Positions 36,057 through 45,342 of a stretch of DNA of 62,448 nucleotides are shown here, piece after piece. The translations under genes and the position numbers were made by a program. Every line of letters starts with the position of its first letter. Position 1 is the first letter of the stretch. The DNA comes from an uncultured Lachnospiraceae bacterium (GTDB lineage Bacteria; Bacillota; Clostridia; Lachnospirales; Lachnospiraceae): the NCBI GenBank assembly GCA_944384155.1, contig CALWSG010000020.1:1-62448 (forward strand). Reading direction: 5' to 3'. The notes beneath the pieces were generated by a model. It made no database searches. It was not told the origin of the DNA and was given only the letters and a program-made list of their open reading frames with translations.

Positions 36057-36104
36057 TGTTTCTTCAATTATTTATTGAATATGCTTATTATGGATAAATA
36101 CATA

Positions 36105-37808
36105 TTATAATGCATTTACTAACTTCTCTAATGCCTCTAATGCCTCAGCAGGAAGTGCGTCATAGCCTTCCTTCTTCTCTGCAAAGCCCTTAACTGCATC
36201 GACACGTGTTTCCATAGCTGCCTTTAACTGTGCCTTGTAATCTGCATTGTCCATGTCAGGTGTGAAATCTGCAGTTTTTCCTGACCAGTCATTCATAATT
36301 TCAATATCCTCAAAAGGTCCCCACTTTTCAAATACGGCTTTTCCTTCTACGATTGTCTCAAGAATTCCAAGTGTATCGGCAGGCTTTACCTTCTGACCCA
36401 TGAAATCACCTGTATTTACTATATAGCAGTCTACGTTCTTCTCCTCAACCAGCTTTTTAAACTTCTCATAGTCATTTGCAAGAGGATATGTTCTGAACGG
36501 ATTAGCATATGGTACAATTCTTATTGCATTTAAGTCCGTTCCTGCAGCTACACGCTCTGCAGAAGATGTCTTTGTCGCAAGTGTTGCACCCATAACTGCT
36601 GCAAGTGCAGCTCCGTTTAACTTAACTACAGGAGGAATTGTAGGATCCTTCATAATCCAGAAAATAGCGTTTACAGGTGCATCAATCTTGTCTACTCTGT
36701 TTGGTGACCAAAGCTTAGACTTAATTGCACGTCCGTTGCCGTTTCTTATATCCTCTGTTACTAACTGAACCTTTCCGTCCTCATCAAGTGTTGCAGAACA
36801 GTTCTGAGCTGATAAAAGATACTTATTGTCAGGACAGCCTGTAGGATAATCTGATGTCTTGTCGAAGTATGTAGGCTCAAGCGCTATTGATGCACATGTA
36901 TCTGAGTTAATAATAAATGCGTCATCATGAAGAACCTTAATCTCATACTTTCCGTCATGCTTAGCGTGTGTAAGTGTTGACTTTCCTGAGCCTGATAATC
37001 CGTATACAGATGCAACGAATTTTCTTCCGTCAGGAAGTAAATATTCCTTCTGTCCGCCGTGGCATGAAGCATATCCGTTTCTGTTTGCAATAGCCCATGC
37101 CATTGTAAGTGTTCCCTTCTTATGCTCTCCAAAATATCTCATACCAAGAATAGCTGCACAGTTTTCGTCTGTGTCAAAGTAGCAAAGTGTAAGAGGGTCA
37201 CTTAAGCAGCTATAATCAACATCAGGTCTGGTTCCCGGAATCCACTGAGGATCTGAGAAGATGTAAATATCTGCTTCCTTTCCGTCTCCTACCGGCTTTG
37301 AGGACTTGTACATCTTTACGTACTCATCAGACATATACTGGAAGTTTAACATCCAGTTATACATAATGTTTTCTTCACCTTCCGGAATAAGAAGATGTGC
37401 CTTTACCATAAATTCAGGGTCAAGACCCACAAAAACCTCTGCATGATACATTGTTTTCCAGCGTGTTTCATATATAGCATCCATAACTACCTTATCAAGC
37501 TTAGCCGCATCTACTCCCGGCTCACCCTTAATACGTCTGGCTGCTGCATAACGTCCTGTAACTGCACCGTCATTAAACAATAAAACCTTTGCATCTTTCT
37601 CAAGACCAAATTCTTCGCCTCTGTAAACAGGCATATCAGTAACAATGGTTCCCGGTGAATTTTTAGCTAATTCGTAAGCTTCTTTTAATGTATTTACCTT
37701 AACTACATTGTTACCATAGAAAGCAGCTTCTATTATTGAACGTGTTTTGCTAAAACCTGTTTTTCCAGCACCAATCTCGCTAATTGGGTAATATGCTTTT
37801 GTTGACAT
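36105..37808 (-). CDS. pckA: Phosphoenolpyruvate carboxykinase (ATP)
   Basis: Interconverts oxaloacetate plus ATP with phosphoenolpyruvate, ADP and CO2. In anaerobic gut Clostridia it often runs in the PEP-to-oxaloacetate direction toward propionate or succinate. The length is 567 residues, a bit longer than the 530-540 of E. coli. The P-loop is GLSGSGKSTLTH (about 272), followed by metal-binding HDDAFIINSD. The C-terminal active-site region is around GATLATKTSSAERV and YANPFRTYPLAND. It stands alone between two hairpins, with its own promoter. Confidence 0.96.
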   Translation of the reverse strand: MSTKAYYPISEIGAGKTGFSKTRSIIEAAFYGNNVVKVNTLKEAYELAKNSPGTIVTDMPVYRGEEFGLEKDAKVLLFNDGAVTGRYAAARRIKGEPGVDAAKLDKVVMDAIYETRWKTMYHAEVFVGLDPEFMVKAHLLIPEGEENIMYNWMLNFQYMSDEYVKMYKSSKPVGDGKEADIYIFSDPQWIPGTRPDVDYSCLSDPLTLCYFDTDENCAAILGMRYFGEHKKGTLTMAWAIANRNGYASCHGGQKEYLLPDGRKFVASVYGLSGSGKSTLTHAKHDGKYEIKVLHDDAFIINSDTCASIALEPTYFDKTSDYPTGCPDNKYLLSAQNCSATLDEDGKVQLVTEDIRNGNGRAIKSKLWSPNRVDKIDAPVNAIFWIMKDPTIPPVVKLNGAALAAVMGATLATKTSSAERVAAGTDLNAIRIVPYANPFRTYPLANDYEKFKKLVEEKNVDCYIVNTGDFMGQKVKPADTLGILETIVEGKAVFEKWGPFEDIEIMNDWSGKTADFTPDMDNADYKAQLKAAMETRVDAVKGFAEKKEGYDALPAEALEALEKLVNAL

Positions 37809-37837
37809 TTCTTTATCTCCTTTACATATTGTATTTT

Positions 37838-37869
37838 TGTCCCGTCATTAAGACTTAATGCCGGGAACA
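37838..37869 (-). promoter_or_regulatory. pckA leader hairpin
   Basis: A 14-15-bp stem (TGTTCCCG-CATTAAG with TTAATG-CGGGACA, one mismatch) about 60-90 bases downstream of the predicted pckA start site. No T run follows. It may affect mRNA stability or control. Confidence 0.5.
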
Positions 37870-37933
37870 AATCTTTAGAATACAATCATCTTAATAACTG
37901 CATCTTATCTGATGATTTTCTCCTACGCGGTAA

Positions 37934-37962
37934 ATTATCTCAAATTTTATGTCAAAAGTCAA
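37934..37962 (-). promoter_or_regulatory. Promoter of pckA
   Basis: -35 TTGACT at 37957-37962, 17-base spacer, -10 GATAAT at 37934-37939, starting within the gap after the beta-helix gene. Confidence 0.6.
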
Positions 37963-37966
37963 CACA

Positions 37967-38635
37967 TTAATTATTTTTGTCCACTACCTCTCCCTGCTTT
38001 TTATATATGGAATTCTCCTTAACATATCCTCTCACCATAGACAAAGGATATATATTAGTATGCCTTCCCACCACGGTTCCCGGATTTAATACGCTGTTGC
38101 AGCCTACCTCCACAAAGTCTCCGAGAACTGCTCCCATTTTCTTTAATCCTGTTTCTATTTTTTCATTTTCATGCCTAATAGTTACAAGGGTCTTATCTGA
38201 CTTTACATTTGATGTGATGGAGCCTGCTCCCATATGAGCTTTAAAGCCCAGTATAGAATCACCTACGTAATTATAATGGGGAACCTGCACATTATTAAAC
38301 AGTATTACGTTTTTAAGCTCCGTTGAATTTCCAACTACTGCATTTTTCCCCACTATGGCATTTCCCCTTATAAATGCACAGTGCCTTACCTCTGCCTCTT
38401 CATCTATGATTGCGGGACCTGTTATGCTTGCCGTTAAAGCTACCTTGGCACTTTTTGCTACCCAGATATTCTCTCCTCTTTTTTCATAAATTTCAGGATT
38501 AAGAGTCTCGCCAAGCTTTTTTATAAATTCTCCTATTTCCGGAAGCACCTCCCACGGAAACTCATGTGCCTCAAAAATTGTTCCTCCTATGGTATGTTTT
38601 TCTATATCCTTAAATAATTCATTAATTGTAAGCAT
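37967..38635 (-). CDS. GlmU-like left-handed beta-helix protein
   Basis: A 222-residue hexapeptide-repeat protein. After a short N-terminal domain (about 1-60), repeats of the [LIV]-G-x4 type run from about 60 to 200 (ANIWVAKSAKVALTASITG-style; VVGNSTELKNVILFNN; GAGSITSNVKSDK). These are most like the C-terminal acetyltransferase half of GlmU; the pyrophosphorylase domain is missing. It starts about 30 bases after glmS, so a role in amino-sugar activation is likely but not shown. Many Lachnospiraceae carry this short form next to glmS. Confidence 0.85.
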   Translation of the reverse strand: MLTINELFKDIEKHTIGGTIFEAHEFPWEVLPEIGEFIKKLGETLNPEIYEKRGENIWVAKSAKVALTASITGPAIIDEEAEVRHCAFIRGNAIVGKNAVVGNSTELKNVILFNNVQVPHYNYVGDSILGFKAHMGAGSITSNVKSDKTLVTIRHENEKIETGLKKMGAVLGDFVEVGCNSVLNPGTVVGRHTNIYPLSMVRGYVKENSIYKKQGEVVDKNN

Positions 38636-38665
38636 ACTTTTTGTATATCCTCCATTCCGGCTTTG

Positions 38666-40486
38666 TTATTCAACTGTAACCGATTTTGCCAGATTTCTCG
38701 GCTTATCCACGTCACATCCCCTTAATACAGAGGTGTAATATGCTATAAGCTGCATAGGAACTGCTGCAGCCATAGGCATAAGTATATCCTCTGCCACAGG
38801 CACCTTCACCTGATAATCTGCTATATCATGGCTTACATCTGTAGTCTCCTTACAGATAAGTATCACTAATGCTCCTCTTGCCTTAACCTCCTTAATATTG
38901 CTTATGGTTTTTTCCAATAAGTCATCCTGTGTGGCAACTGCTATTACAGGCATTTCATCCGTAACAAGTGATATTGTTCCATGCTTTAGCTCTCCTGCCG
39001 CATATGCCTCAGAGTGAATATATGAAATCTCCTTAAGCTTCAAAGAGCCCTCCATGCTTAAAGCATAATCAAGTCCCCTTCCTATATACAAAAGGCTGTC
39101 TGCATTCATAAGCCTTGAACCTATAAACTGGCATTTTTCCTCTATCTCAAGTGCCTTTTCTATTATATCGGGTATTTCCTGAAGCTCTAATGTTAATTCC
39201 CTGCACCTTTTCTCATCTATAATTCCCTTCGCATATGCAAGCTGGAAGGCAAACAGATACATAATGGAAAGCTGTACGGAATATGCCTTTGTGGATGCCA
39301 CGGAAATCTCAGGTCCCGCATGAGTATATATAACAAAATCGCTTTCCCTTGCTATTGAAGAGCCTTTAACATTCACAACTGATATTGTTGTTGCCTGCTT
39401 TTCCTTTGCCAGTCTTAATACTGCCTTTGTGTCTGCTGTCTCTCCTGACTGTGATATAAGCATTACAAGGTCTTCCTTACCTATAAGAGGATTTCTGTAC
39501 CTGAACTCTGATGCTATATCTACTATAACCTCAGTTTCTGCTATACGCTCTATAACATATTTTCCCACAAGCCCTGCATGCATTGCAGTACCGCAGGCTA
39601 CAATGTATATCTTTCTGAAGGACTTTAACATCTCCGAGGTAATTCCACACTCCTCCAAAAACGGCATTCCATCCATTATTCTAGGGAGTATTGTTCTTTT
39701 TATAACTGCCGGCTGTTCATGTATTTCCTTCAGCATGAAATGCTCATATCCGCCCTTTTCAGCAGCCTCCTCGTCCCAGCCTGCATATTGAAGCTCTTTT
39801 TCTATTTTTTCTCCGTGAAGCCCCTTTATCTCTACAGAATCCTTTGTTATAACAGCTATCTCATTTTGCTCTAAAAGATAATAATGTCTTGTATACTTTA
39901 ATATGGCAGGCACATCTGATGCTATAAAGTTTTCTCCTTCTCCCACTCCTATTATAAGAGGACTGTCCTTTCTGGCTGCATATATTGTATCAGGATACTC
40001 TGAAAACATAATTCCAAGAGCATATGAACCTTCTATTTCCCCTAATACCCTTGTAATTGTCTCAACAGGATTTCCCTCATAATAAAAATCAAGAAGCTTT
40101 GCCACTGTTTCCGTGTCTGTCTCGCTTACAAATTCATATCCCTTATCAACTAAAAAATTCTTTATTTTTATATAGTTTTCTATAATACCATTGTGTACTA
40201 TTGACACTCTTTTGTTTCCGTGAGGATGGGAGTTAATATCGGAAGGCTCACCGTGAGTTGCCCACCTTGTATGTCCTATTCCCACATGACCCTTTGGTCT
40301 GTGTCCCTTTTCCATTTTTTCCTCAAGATTTTTAAGCCGTCCCTTTGCCTTTTCAACGGAAATCTGTCCGTTTTCAAACACTGCAATTCCGGCAGAATCA
40401 TATCCTCTGTATTCAAGCTTTGATAAGGCACTTATAAGCACCTCGGTACAGTCCTTAGGTCCCACATATCCTACAATACCACACAT
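38666..40486 (-). CDS. glmS: Glutamine--fructose-6-phosphate aminotransferase
   Basis: First enzyme of UDP-GlcNAc synthesis, making glucosamine-6-phosphate (606 residues). The N-terminal amidotransferase starts with the catalytic Cys (MCGIVGYVG). The two SIS sugar-isomerase domains follow (about 280-430 and 455-600), with ISQSGETADTKAVLRLA, SVASTKAYSVQL-like SVASTKAYS and the C-terminal AVPMQLIAYYTSVLRGCDVDKPRNLAKSVTVE-type end. No glmS ribozyme can fit in the short gap upstream, so control differs from that in Bacillus. It is part of yfbR-topB-glmS-beta-helix gene, all closely spaced. Confidence 0.96.
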   Translation of the reverse strand: MCGIVGYVGPKDCTEVLISALSKLEYRGYDSAGIAVFENGQISVEKAKGRLKNLEEKMEKGHRPKGHVGIGHTRWATHGEPSDINSHPHGNKRVSIVHNGIIENYIKIKNFLVDKGYEFVSETDTETVAKLLDFYYEGNPVETITRVLGEIEGSYALGIMFSEYPDTIYAARKDSPLIIGVGEGENFIASDVPAILKYTRHYYLLEQNEIAVITKDSVEIKGLHGEKIEKELQYAGWDEEAAEKGGYEHFMLKEIHEQPAVIKRTILPRIMDGMPFLEECGITSEMLKSFRKIYIVACGTAMHAGLVGKYVIERIAETEVIVDIASEFRYRNPLIGKEDLVMLISQSGETADTKAVLRLAKEKQATTISVVNVKGSSIARESDFVIYTHAGPEISVASTKAYSVQLSIMYLFAFQLAYAKGIIDEKRCRELTLELQEIPDIIEKALEIEEKCQFIGSRLMNADSLLYIGRGLDYALSMEGSLKLKEISYIHSEAYAAGELKHGTISLVTDEMPVIAVATQDDLLEKTISNIKEVKARGALVILICKETTDVSHDIADYQVKVPVAEDILMPMAAAVPMQLIAYYTSVLRGCDVDKPRNLAKSVTVE

Positions 40487-40528
40487 AATATTAATCCTTT
40501 CCGTTTTAAATGTTTATTTTATGGAAAA

Positions 40529-42577
40529 TTATACTTTTTTGTAATTTGCTGCCGTTTTATCAAAGCAGCCCCTTAACTGTGTCTGATTATTAAGATTTCT
40601 CACAGCGTTTACCCTTCTTGTGACAAAGCCGTCAAGCTTTACCATATACTCCTCTCCCGTTATTTTTCCCTCTGCCACAAGAGTAAGACCTTTTTCCCAG
40701 CTTGCCGTAAGCTCAGGATTTAGCAGAGGTTTTATTGACATATCCACCACATCATATATCATTTCTCCTATTTGGGTTGGAGTTATAATCTGTGTCTTTT
40801 TGTTAAGTGCCAGATACTGGTTGTTTATGAGCTTTTTTAAAATCTCTGCACGGGTAGCACTTGTTCCTATGCCGCTTCCCTTTATCTGTGCCCTCAGCTC
40901 CTCATCCTCTATAAGCTGACCTGCATTTTCCATTGCCAAAATAAGGGAGCCTGAATTATATCTTTTGGGTGGTGATGTTTCTCCCTCCTTTATAAAGCAG
41001 TTATTGAAGGTGATTTTAGCACCTTTTTTAACATTTTTCAATGTCTCTATTGTATTTACGTCAATCTTAATGTCTGCGTCCTCTTCCTTTTTTTCCTTAT
41101 CCCCTTTTATATAGCTGTTTGCCACCTTTAAATATCCTTCACTCAGAAGCACCTTAAATGATGCAAAAAAGCTTTCGTGATACTTTTTATCCCGGGATAA
41201 AATATCTGTTCCAAGTGCTATTGCTACTTTTTGATATACTGCCGCAGGATAAAATATACTTAAAAATCTTCTGCCTATAACCTCATACACTTCCTTAGCC
41301 CTGCCGCTTAAGGAATTAAGTGCATTAAATCCCTGTCCTGTAGGTATTATGGCATAATGATCCGTTATCTGACTGTCATTTACATATTTTGTTCCCGATA
41401 TTTTTTTATAGGAGCCCTTTTCAAGTATTTCACCTGCAAAGCTTTTAAACGGCTCATAATTTTTCAAACCGGCAATATTTTTATATATTTCCTTTGCAAC
41501 TGCTGATGACATTACTCTGGCATCTGTTCTTGGATATGTCACCATTTTCTTTTCATAAAGCTCCTGTGCAATTTTAAGAGTTTCATCAGGACTGATTTTA
41601 AACATTTTGGAGCATTCATTCTGCAGCTCAGCCAGATTAAAAAGCAGTGGAGGATTTTTTGACTCTTTCTTCTTTTCAATGGAATCTACCACCATATATT
41701 TTTTTCCGCTTTCTACATCTATATTAGCTTCCACTGCTTTTATTACTGAATCTATAAGCTCTTTTGCTGTTTTCTTTTCTTTAAACCCATTGTCCTTATA
41801 TAACACTGGGGTATTATAATATCTGCTTTCCTCCTTTACCCTCCACTCTCCGTCAAAGGTAAGCCCATCTATGTCAAAGCTGCCAAGTACCCTGTAAAAC
41901 GGAGTCTTCACAAACTCTCTTATCTCTCTTTCTCTTCGCACTATCATTCCCAAAACACATGTCATTACTCTTCCCACAGATATTACTACTCTGTCCTTCT
42001 TCAAATAGTTTGATATGCTGTTTCCGTATTTCAGAGTCAAAACCCTCGAAAAGTTTATTCCCATAAGATAATCCTCTTTTGCACGAAGATATGCTGCCTC
42101 TGACAGATTATCATACTCTGATAAATCCTTTGCCTCCCTTACTCCCCTTAATATTTCCTCCTCCGTCTGAGAATCTATCCATACTCTTTTTCTTATTTTC
42201 CCCTTAACTCCCGACATCTGCTCCACCAGACGGTATATATATTCACCCTCACGTCCCGAGTCGGTACAAACATATATACATTCTATATCCTCTCTGTTTA
42301 ACAGTGCCTTTACTATATTAAACTGCCTGCTTACAGCGGGAATTACCTCATACAAAAATTTTTCCGGTATAAAGGGCAGTGTGTCAAGTGACCACCTTTT
42401 CATTCTTTCATCATATGCTTCCGGATAGCTCATTGTAACAAGGTGACCAACACACCATGTAACTACTCCTGCATCCGACTCCACATAGCCGTCTTTTTTT
42501 CTTGTATTTAATTTTAATGCCTTGGCAAACTCTGCTGCCACACTTGGCTTTTCTGCTATAAATAATGGCTTACCCAT
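40529..42577 (-). CDS. topB: DNA topoisomerase III
   Basis: Type IA topoisomerase (682 residues). It starts with PLFIAEKPSVAAEFAKAL (Toprim), and has acidic Toprim motif in YVCTDSGREGEYIYRLVEQ (near 105) and the catalytic Tyr region MVTYPRTDARVMSSAVA (near 350). No C-terminal zinc fingers are seen. It relaxes and decatenates DNA. Its start is two bases from the yfbR stop, so the genes are coupled. TopB genes are sometimes carried by conjugative elements, but nothing mobile is nearby. Confidence 0.94.
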   Translation of the reverse strand: MGKPLFIAEKPSVAAEFAKALKLNTRKKDGYVESDAGVVTWCVGHLVTMSYPEAYDERMKRWSLDTLPFIPEKFLYEVIPAVSRQFNIVKALLNREDIECIYVCTDSGREGEYIYRLVEQMSGVKGKIRKRVWIDSQTEEEILRGVREAKDLSEYDNLSEAAYLRAKEDYLMGINFSRVLTLKYGNSISNYLKKDRVVISVGRVMTCVLGMIVRREREIREFVKTPFYRVLGSFDIDGLTFDGEWRVKEESRYYNTPVLYKDNGFKEKKTAKELIDSVIKAVEANIDVESGKKYMVVDSIEKKKESKNPPLLFNLAELQNECSKMFKISPDETLKIAQELYEKKMVTYPRTDARVMSSAVAKEIYKNIAGLKNYEPFKSFAGEILEKGSYKKISGTKYVNDSQITDHYAIIPTGQGFNALNSLSGRAKEVYEVIGRRFLSIFYPAAVYQKVAIALGTDILSRDKKYHESFFASFKVLLSEGYLKVANSYIKGDKEKKEEDADIKIDVNTIETLKNVKKGAKITFNNCFIKEGETSPPKRYNSGSLILAMENAGQLIEDEELRAQIKGSGIGTSATRAEILKKLINNQYLALNKKTQIITPTQIGEMIYDVVDMSIKPLLNPELTASWEKGLTLVAEGKITGEEYMVKLDGFVTRRVNAVRNLNNQTQLRGCFDKTAANYKKV

Positions 42578-42579
42578 GT

Positions 42580-43200
42580 TTAATCCTCTTTATTCTCCGG
42601 AATTGACGGATTTTTATCACTTTGCTCATCAAGTGTAAGACTGTATGGCGGAAGAAAGTATTCAATAAAATACTCTGCCTCCTCCATGTTCATATCCCTC
42701 ACTGCCTTTTCCGTTGACGCCCTTGCCTTGGCAAAATCCATATTACCCATGGCAATCTCCTCTACACATTTTATAAGAGCTGAGAGCTTATCTGCCGCCT
42801 TTACATATTTCCACAGCTCATCATCATCTGAGCATGGCAGAAGAATATTATTATACTCCTTTTTAAGCTCCTCCGGAAGGGTAGATAAAAGCTCACGCCC
42901 GGCATACGCCTCAACATTTTTATACGCCGTCTTTATTTCCGGTGCAAAATACTTGATAGGTGTAGGCAAATCTCCTGTTATAATCTCTGTGGTATCATGA
43001 AACATAGCTAAAACCGCCACTCTTTCACTGTCTATACTCTTGCCGAAATACGTATTGCAGATTAAGGCAAGACCATGTGCTATTATTGCAACCTCTAAAC
43101 TGTGCTCCGCAATATTTTCTCTTATTGTGTTTCTCATCAGCCCCCATCTGTTAATATACTTCATTCTTGACAGCATTGCGTAAAAGTTATTTTCTTTCAT
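42580..43200 (-). CDS. YfbR-like HD-domain 5'-deoxynucleotidase
   Basis: HD-domain phosphohydrolase of 206 residues, similar to YfbR, which dephosphorylates deoxyribonucleoside monophosphates. The motif order is typical: REN IAEHSLEVAIIAHGLA (metal His), then MFHDTTEIITGDLPTPIKYF (HD), then AADKLSALIKC (Asp). The start is ATG 43200 behind GGAG; a GTG one codon upstream is possible. The C-terminal tail is charged. It is the first gene of the topB-glmS cluster. Confidence 0.9.
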   Translation of the reverse strand: MKENNFYAMLSRMKYINRWGLMRNTIRENIAEHSLEVAIIAHGLALICNTYFGKSIDSERVAVLAMFHDTTEIITGDLPTPIKYFAPEIKTAYKNVEAYAGRELLSTLPEELKKEYNNILLPCSDDDELWKYVKAADKLSALIKCVEEIAMGNMDFAKARASTEKAVRDMNMEEAEYFIEYFLPPYSLTLDEQSDKNPSIPENKED

Positions 43201-43243
43201 CACACTCTCCTGTTATGTTTTCCAATATACTTCCTTATAAATT

Positions 43244-43278
43244 TGTCCCACCAAAACATTTTAAGTTTTGGCGGGACA
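43244..43278 (-). terminator. Hairpin after galM
   Basis: A 14-bp stem TGTCCCRCCAAAAC with a short loop, after the galM stop on the minus strand. The following bases are AATTTATAA, only weakly T-rich. Likely terminator. Confidence 0.6.
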
Positions 43279-43323
43279 GCCATACTCTTATTATATTTAT
43301 CAGACTTTTTTCCTTACCGGCAA

Positions 43324-44382
43324 TTATTTTACTGAGAATCTGTACACTGTAACCGTGTGATATGTTTCCCCTGCCTTTGTAACAGGCTGCTCAAAGCTTG
43401 GTACATTTATTGCATTTGGAAAATACTGTGTCTCAAAGCAAAGTCCGCTTCTCTGAATATACTTTGCTCCCTCCTTGCCTGTAAGTGTACCGTCAAGGAA
43501 ATTTCCCGTATAGAACTGAATACCCGGAAGGTCAGTGAGAACCTCCATATATCTTCCTGATTTTTCATCATAAAGAGAGGCTACGGTTGAAAACTCCCCT
43601 CTTTTTGTCTTTAAAATCCAATTATGGTCAAAGCCCTTGCCCCAGTTTAACTGGTCATAATCCTTGTCAATATCAAGACCTACCTTCTTAGGAGTGTTAA
43701 AGTCCATAGGCGTACCTGCAACTTTTCTTATCTCTCCGTTTGGAATAGATTCCTTATCTGCAAATGTCATCTCGTCAGCATCAATCCATACCGTCTGGTC
43801 AAGTATAGTACCTGAACCATGTCCTGCAAGATTAAAATAGCTGTGGTTTGTAAGATTAATAACCGTATCCTTGTCAGGAACTGCATTATATGTAATCATA
43901 ATACGGTTATCGTCTGTAACTGTATATGTAACGGAAATCTTTAAATTTCCCGGAAATCCCTGGTCCATATCAGCACTTTCATATGTAAACTCTACATTCT
44001 GTCCTTTTTCATCCTCATATGTATTGGCATTCCACAGCCTTTTGTGATATCCGTTATATCCTCCGTGAAGATTATTATCACCATCATTTTTATCAAGGTC
44101 ATACCTTACTCCATTTAAGGTAAATGAGGCTCCGCCTATTCTGTTTGCATGACGTCCTATTGTAGCTCCAAAGTTAGGCTCATTTACAAAATAGTCCTCA
44201 ATATGGTCAAAGCCCAGCACCACGTCCTCTACATTGCCGTTTTTGTCAGGAACATATAATGATGTCATAATAGCACCATAATTTGTAAACTTTGCCATCA
44301 TACCGTTCTTATTTGTCACTGTGTATGTATAAGCTGTTTCTCCGTCCTTAGTTTGTCCAAATATTTCCTTCTCGATTGCCAT
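43324..44382 (-). CDS. galM: Aldose 1-epimerase
   Basis: Galactose mutarotase, interconverting alpha and beta anomers of aldoses (352 residues). It has GRHANRIGGASF near 75 and the conserved NLTNHSYFNLAGHGSG (catalytic His near 178). Also seen are the general-base region GFDHNWIL near 240 and the catalytic Glu in CFETQYFPNAIN near 310. No signal peptide is present, so it is cytoplasmic. It lies between ybaK and the yfbR operon as a single gene. Confidence 0.95.
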   Translation of the reverse strand: MAIEKEIFGQTKDGETAYTYTVTNKNGMMAKFTNYGAIMTSLYVPDKNGNVEDVVLGFDHIEDYFVNEPNFGATIGRHANRIGGASFTLNGVRYDLDKNDGDNNLHGGYNGYHKRLWNANTYEDEKGQNVEFTYESADMDQGFPGNLKISVTYTVTDDNRIMITYNAVPDKDTVINLTNHSYFNLAGHGSGTILDQTVWIDADEMTFADKESIPNGEIRKVAGTPMDFNTPKKVGLDIDKDYDQLNWGKGFDHNWILKTKRGEFSTVASLYDEKSGRYMEVLTDLPGIQFYTGNFLDGTLTGKEGAKYIQRSGLCFETQYFPNAINVPSFEQPVTKAGETYHTVTVYRFSVK

Positions 44383-44502
44383 TTTAATATCCTTTCCATA
44401 ATTACTGTAAGGCGTATTTTGCTGACACTTACTCTATTCAAAACGCCTTCCTATGATTAATATATTTTATAACATAAAAGAAAATAAATCAATAGCTGCT
44501 TT

Positions 44503-44982
44503 TTAATCTGCTACCTTTGACAACTGAAAATCTATTACCTTCTTTAAATCGCAAAGGCTAAGCTCTACCTGGCAGCCTATTTTCCCTCCGCTGAATATAA
44601 TTGTTTCAAACTCCTCTGCCTGCAAATCTATAGTTGTTTTAAATTTTTTCTTCATTCCTATAGGTGAGCAGCCGCCATGTATATACCCGGTAACATTTAA
44701 TAAATCCTTTAATTTTATCATTTCTATGGATTTTTCTCCTACACTTAAGGCCGCAAGCTTTAGGTTAAGCTCCTTTTCCACAGGAATCACAAACACATAA
44801 TAATCTTTGCTTTTCCCCATGGTAACAAGTGTTTTAAACACCTGAGCCGGATTTTGCCCAAGCCTTGCAGCCACCTCCTCTCCTGTTGTGCTTCCGTCTC
44901 CCTCATATGTATAATGATTATACTTTATTTTCTCTTTGTCTAAAATACGCATAACATTTGTCTTAATATCCTGCCTGCCCAT
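44503..44982 (-). CDS. ybaK: Cys-tRNA(Pro) deacylase (YbaK family)
   Basis: Trans-editing enzyme that hydrolyses Cys wrongly attached to tRNA-Pro (159 residues). The family hallmark is the catalytic Lys in QVFKTLVTMGKSKDYYVFVIP, followed by GGCSPIGMKK and the end motif KIGCQVELSLCDLKKV. It starts with ATG after a weak ribosome binding site (GGGCTTTTAA region). It is separated from galM by about 120 bases, in which a stem AAGGCG/CGCCTT is seen. Confidence 0.93.
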   Translation of the reverse strand: MGRQDIKTNVMRILDKEKIKYNHYTYEGDGSTTGEEVAARLGQNPAQVFKTLVTMGKSKDYYVFVIPVEKELNLKLAALSVGEKSIEMIKLKDLLNVTGYIHGGCSPIGMKKKFKTTIDLQAEEFETIIFSGGKIGCQVELSLCDLKKVIDFQLSKVAD

Positions 44983-45076
44983 TTAAAAGCCCTCCGTATA
45001 TTTACAAATATTACATAGTATAAATGATAAATTTAATATTATCAATATTAAAAGCCAATCTTCTTATATTATTATT

Positions 45077-45307
45077 TTACATTTTTCTGCCATCCTTAAG
45101 CTTATCTCCAAATTTTAATGCCACATATATTATTACCGATACCATGCAGACAAATATCAGTGCCTTTGACATTCCCCTTGTCAAAAAACCCATAAGAGGA
45201 TTGTAGTAATCCAATATGCAAAGTGTTGCTATCATAGCCATCATGATAATAACTGCATGAGGCAGCATTTTTCTAAATATACTCTTTATCTTCATCTTTA
45301 TCTTCAT
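45077..45307 (-). CDS. Small two-helix membrane protein
   Basis: A short membrane protein of about 76 residues with two hydrophobic helices (PHAVIIMMAMIATLCILDYY and ALIFVCMVSVIIYVALKF) and basic ends. A longer start at 45319 would bury the GGAGG ribosome binding site, so ATG 45307 is preferred. An internal repeat of ATGAAGATAAAG in the start region makes the exact start uncertain. It follows the phosphodiester glycosidase gene by about 35 bases and is probably its partner. Function unknown. Confidence 0.65.
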   Translation of the reverse strand: MKIKMKIKSIFRKMLPHAVIIMMAMIATLCILDYYNPLMGFLTRGMSKALIFVCMVSVIIYVALKFGDKLKDGRKM

Positions 45308-45342
45308 CTTTACCTCCATTTCCCGTATCCCGGTACAAAAAG

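Noticed and set aside
40487..40528. A glmS ribozyme upstream of glmS
   Set aside because: The gap to topB is about 40 bases, far too short for the ribozyme.
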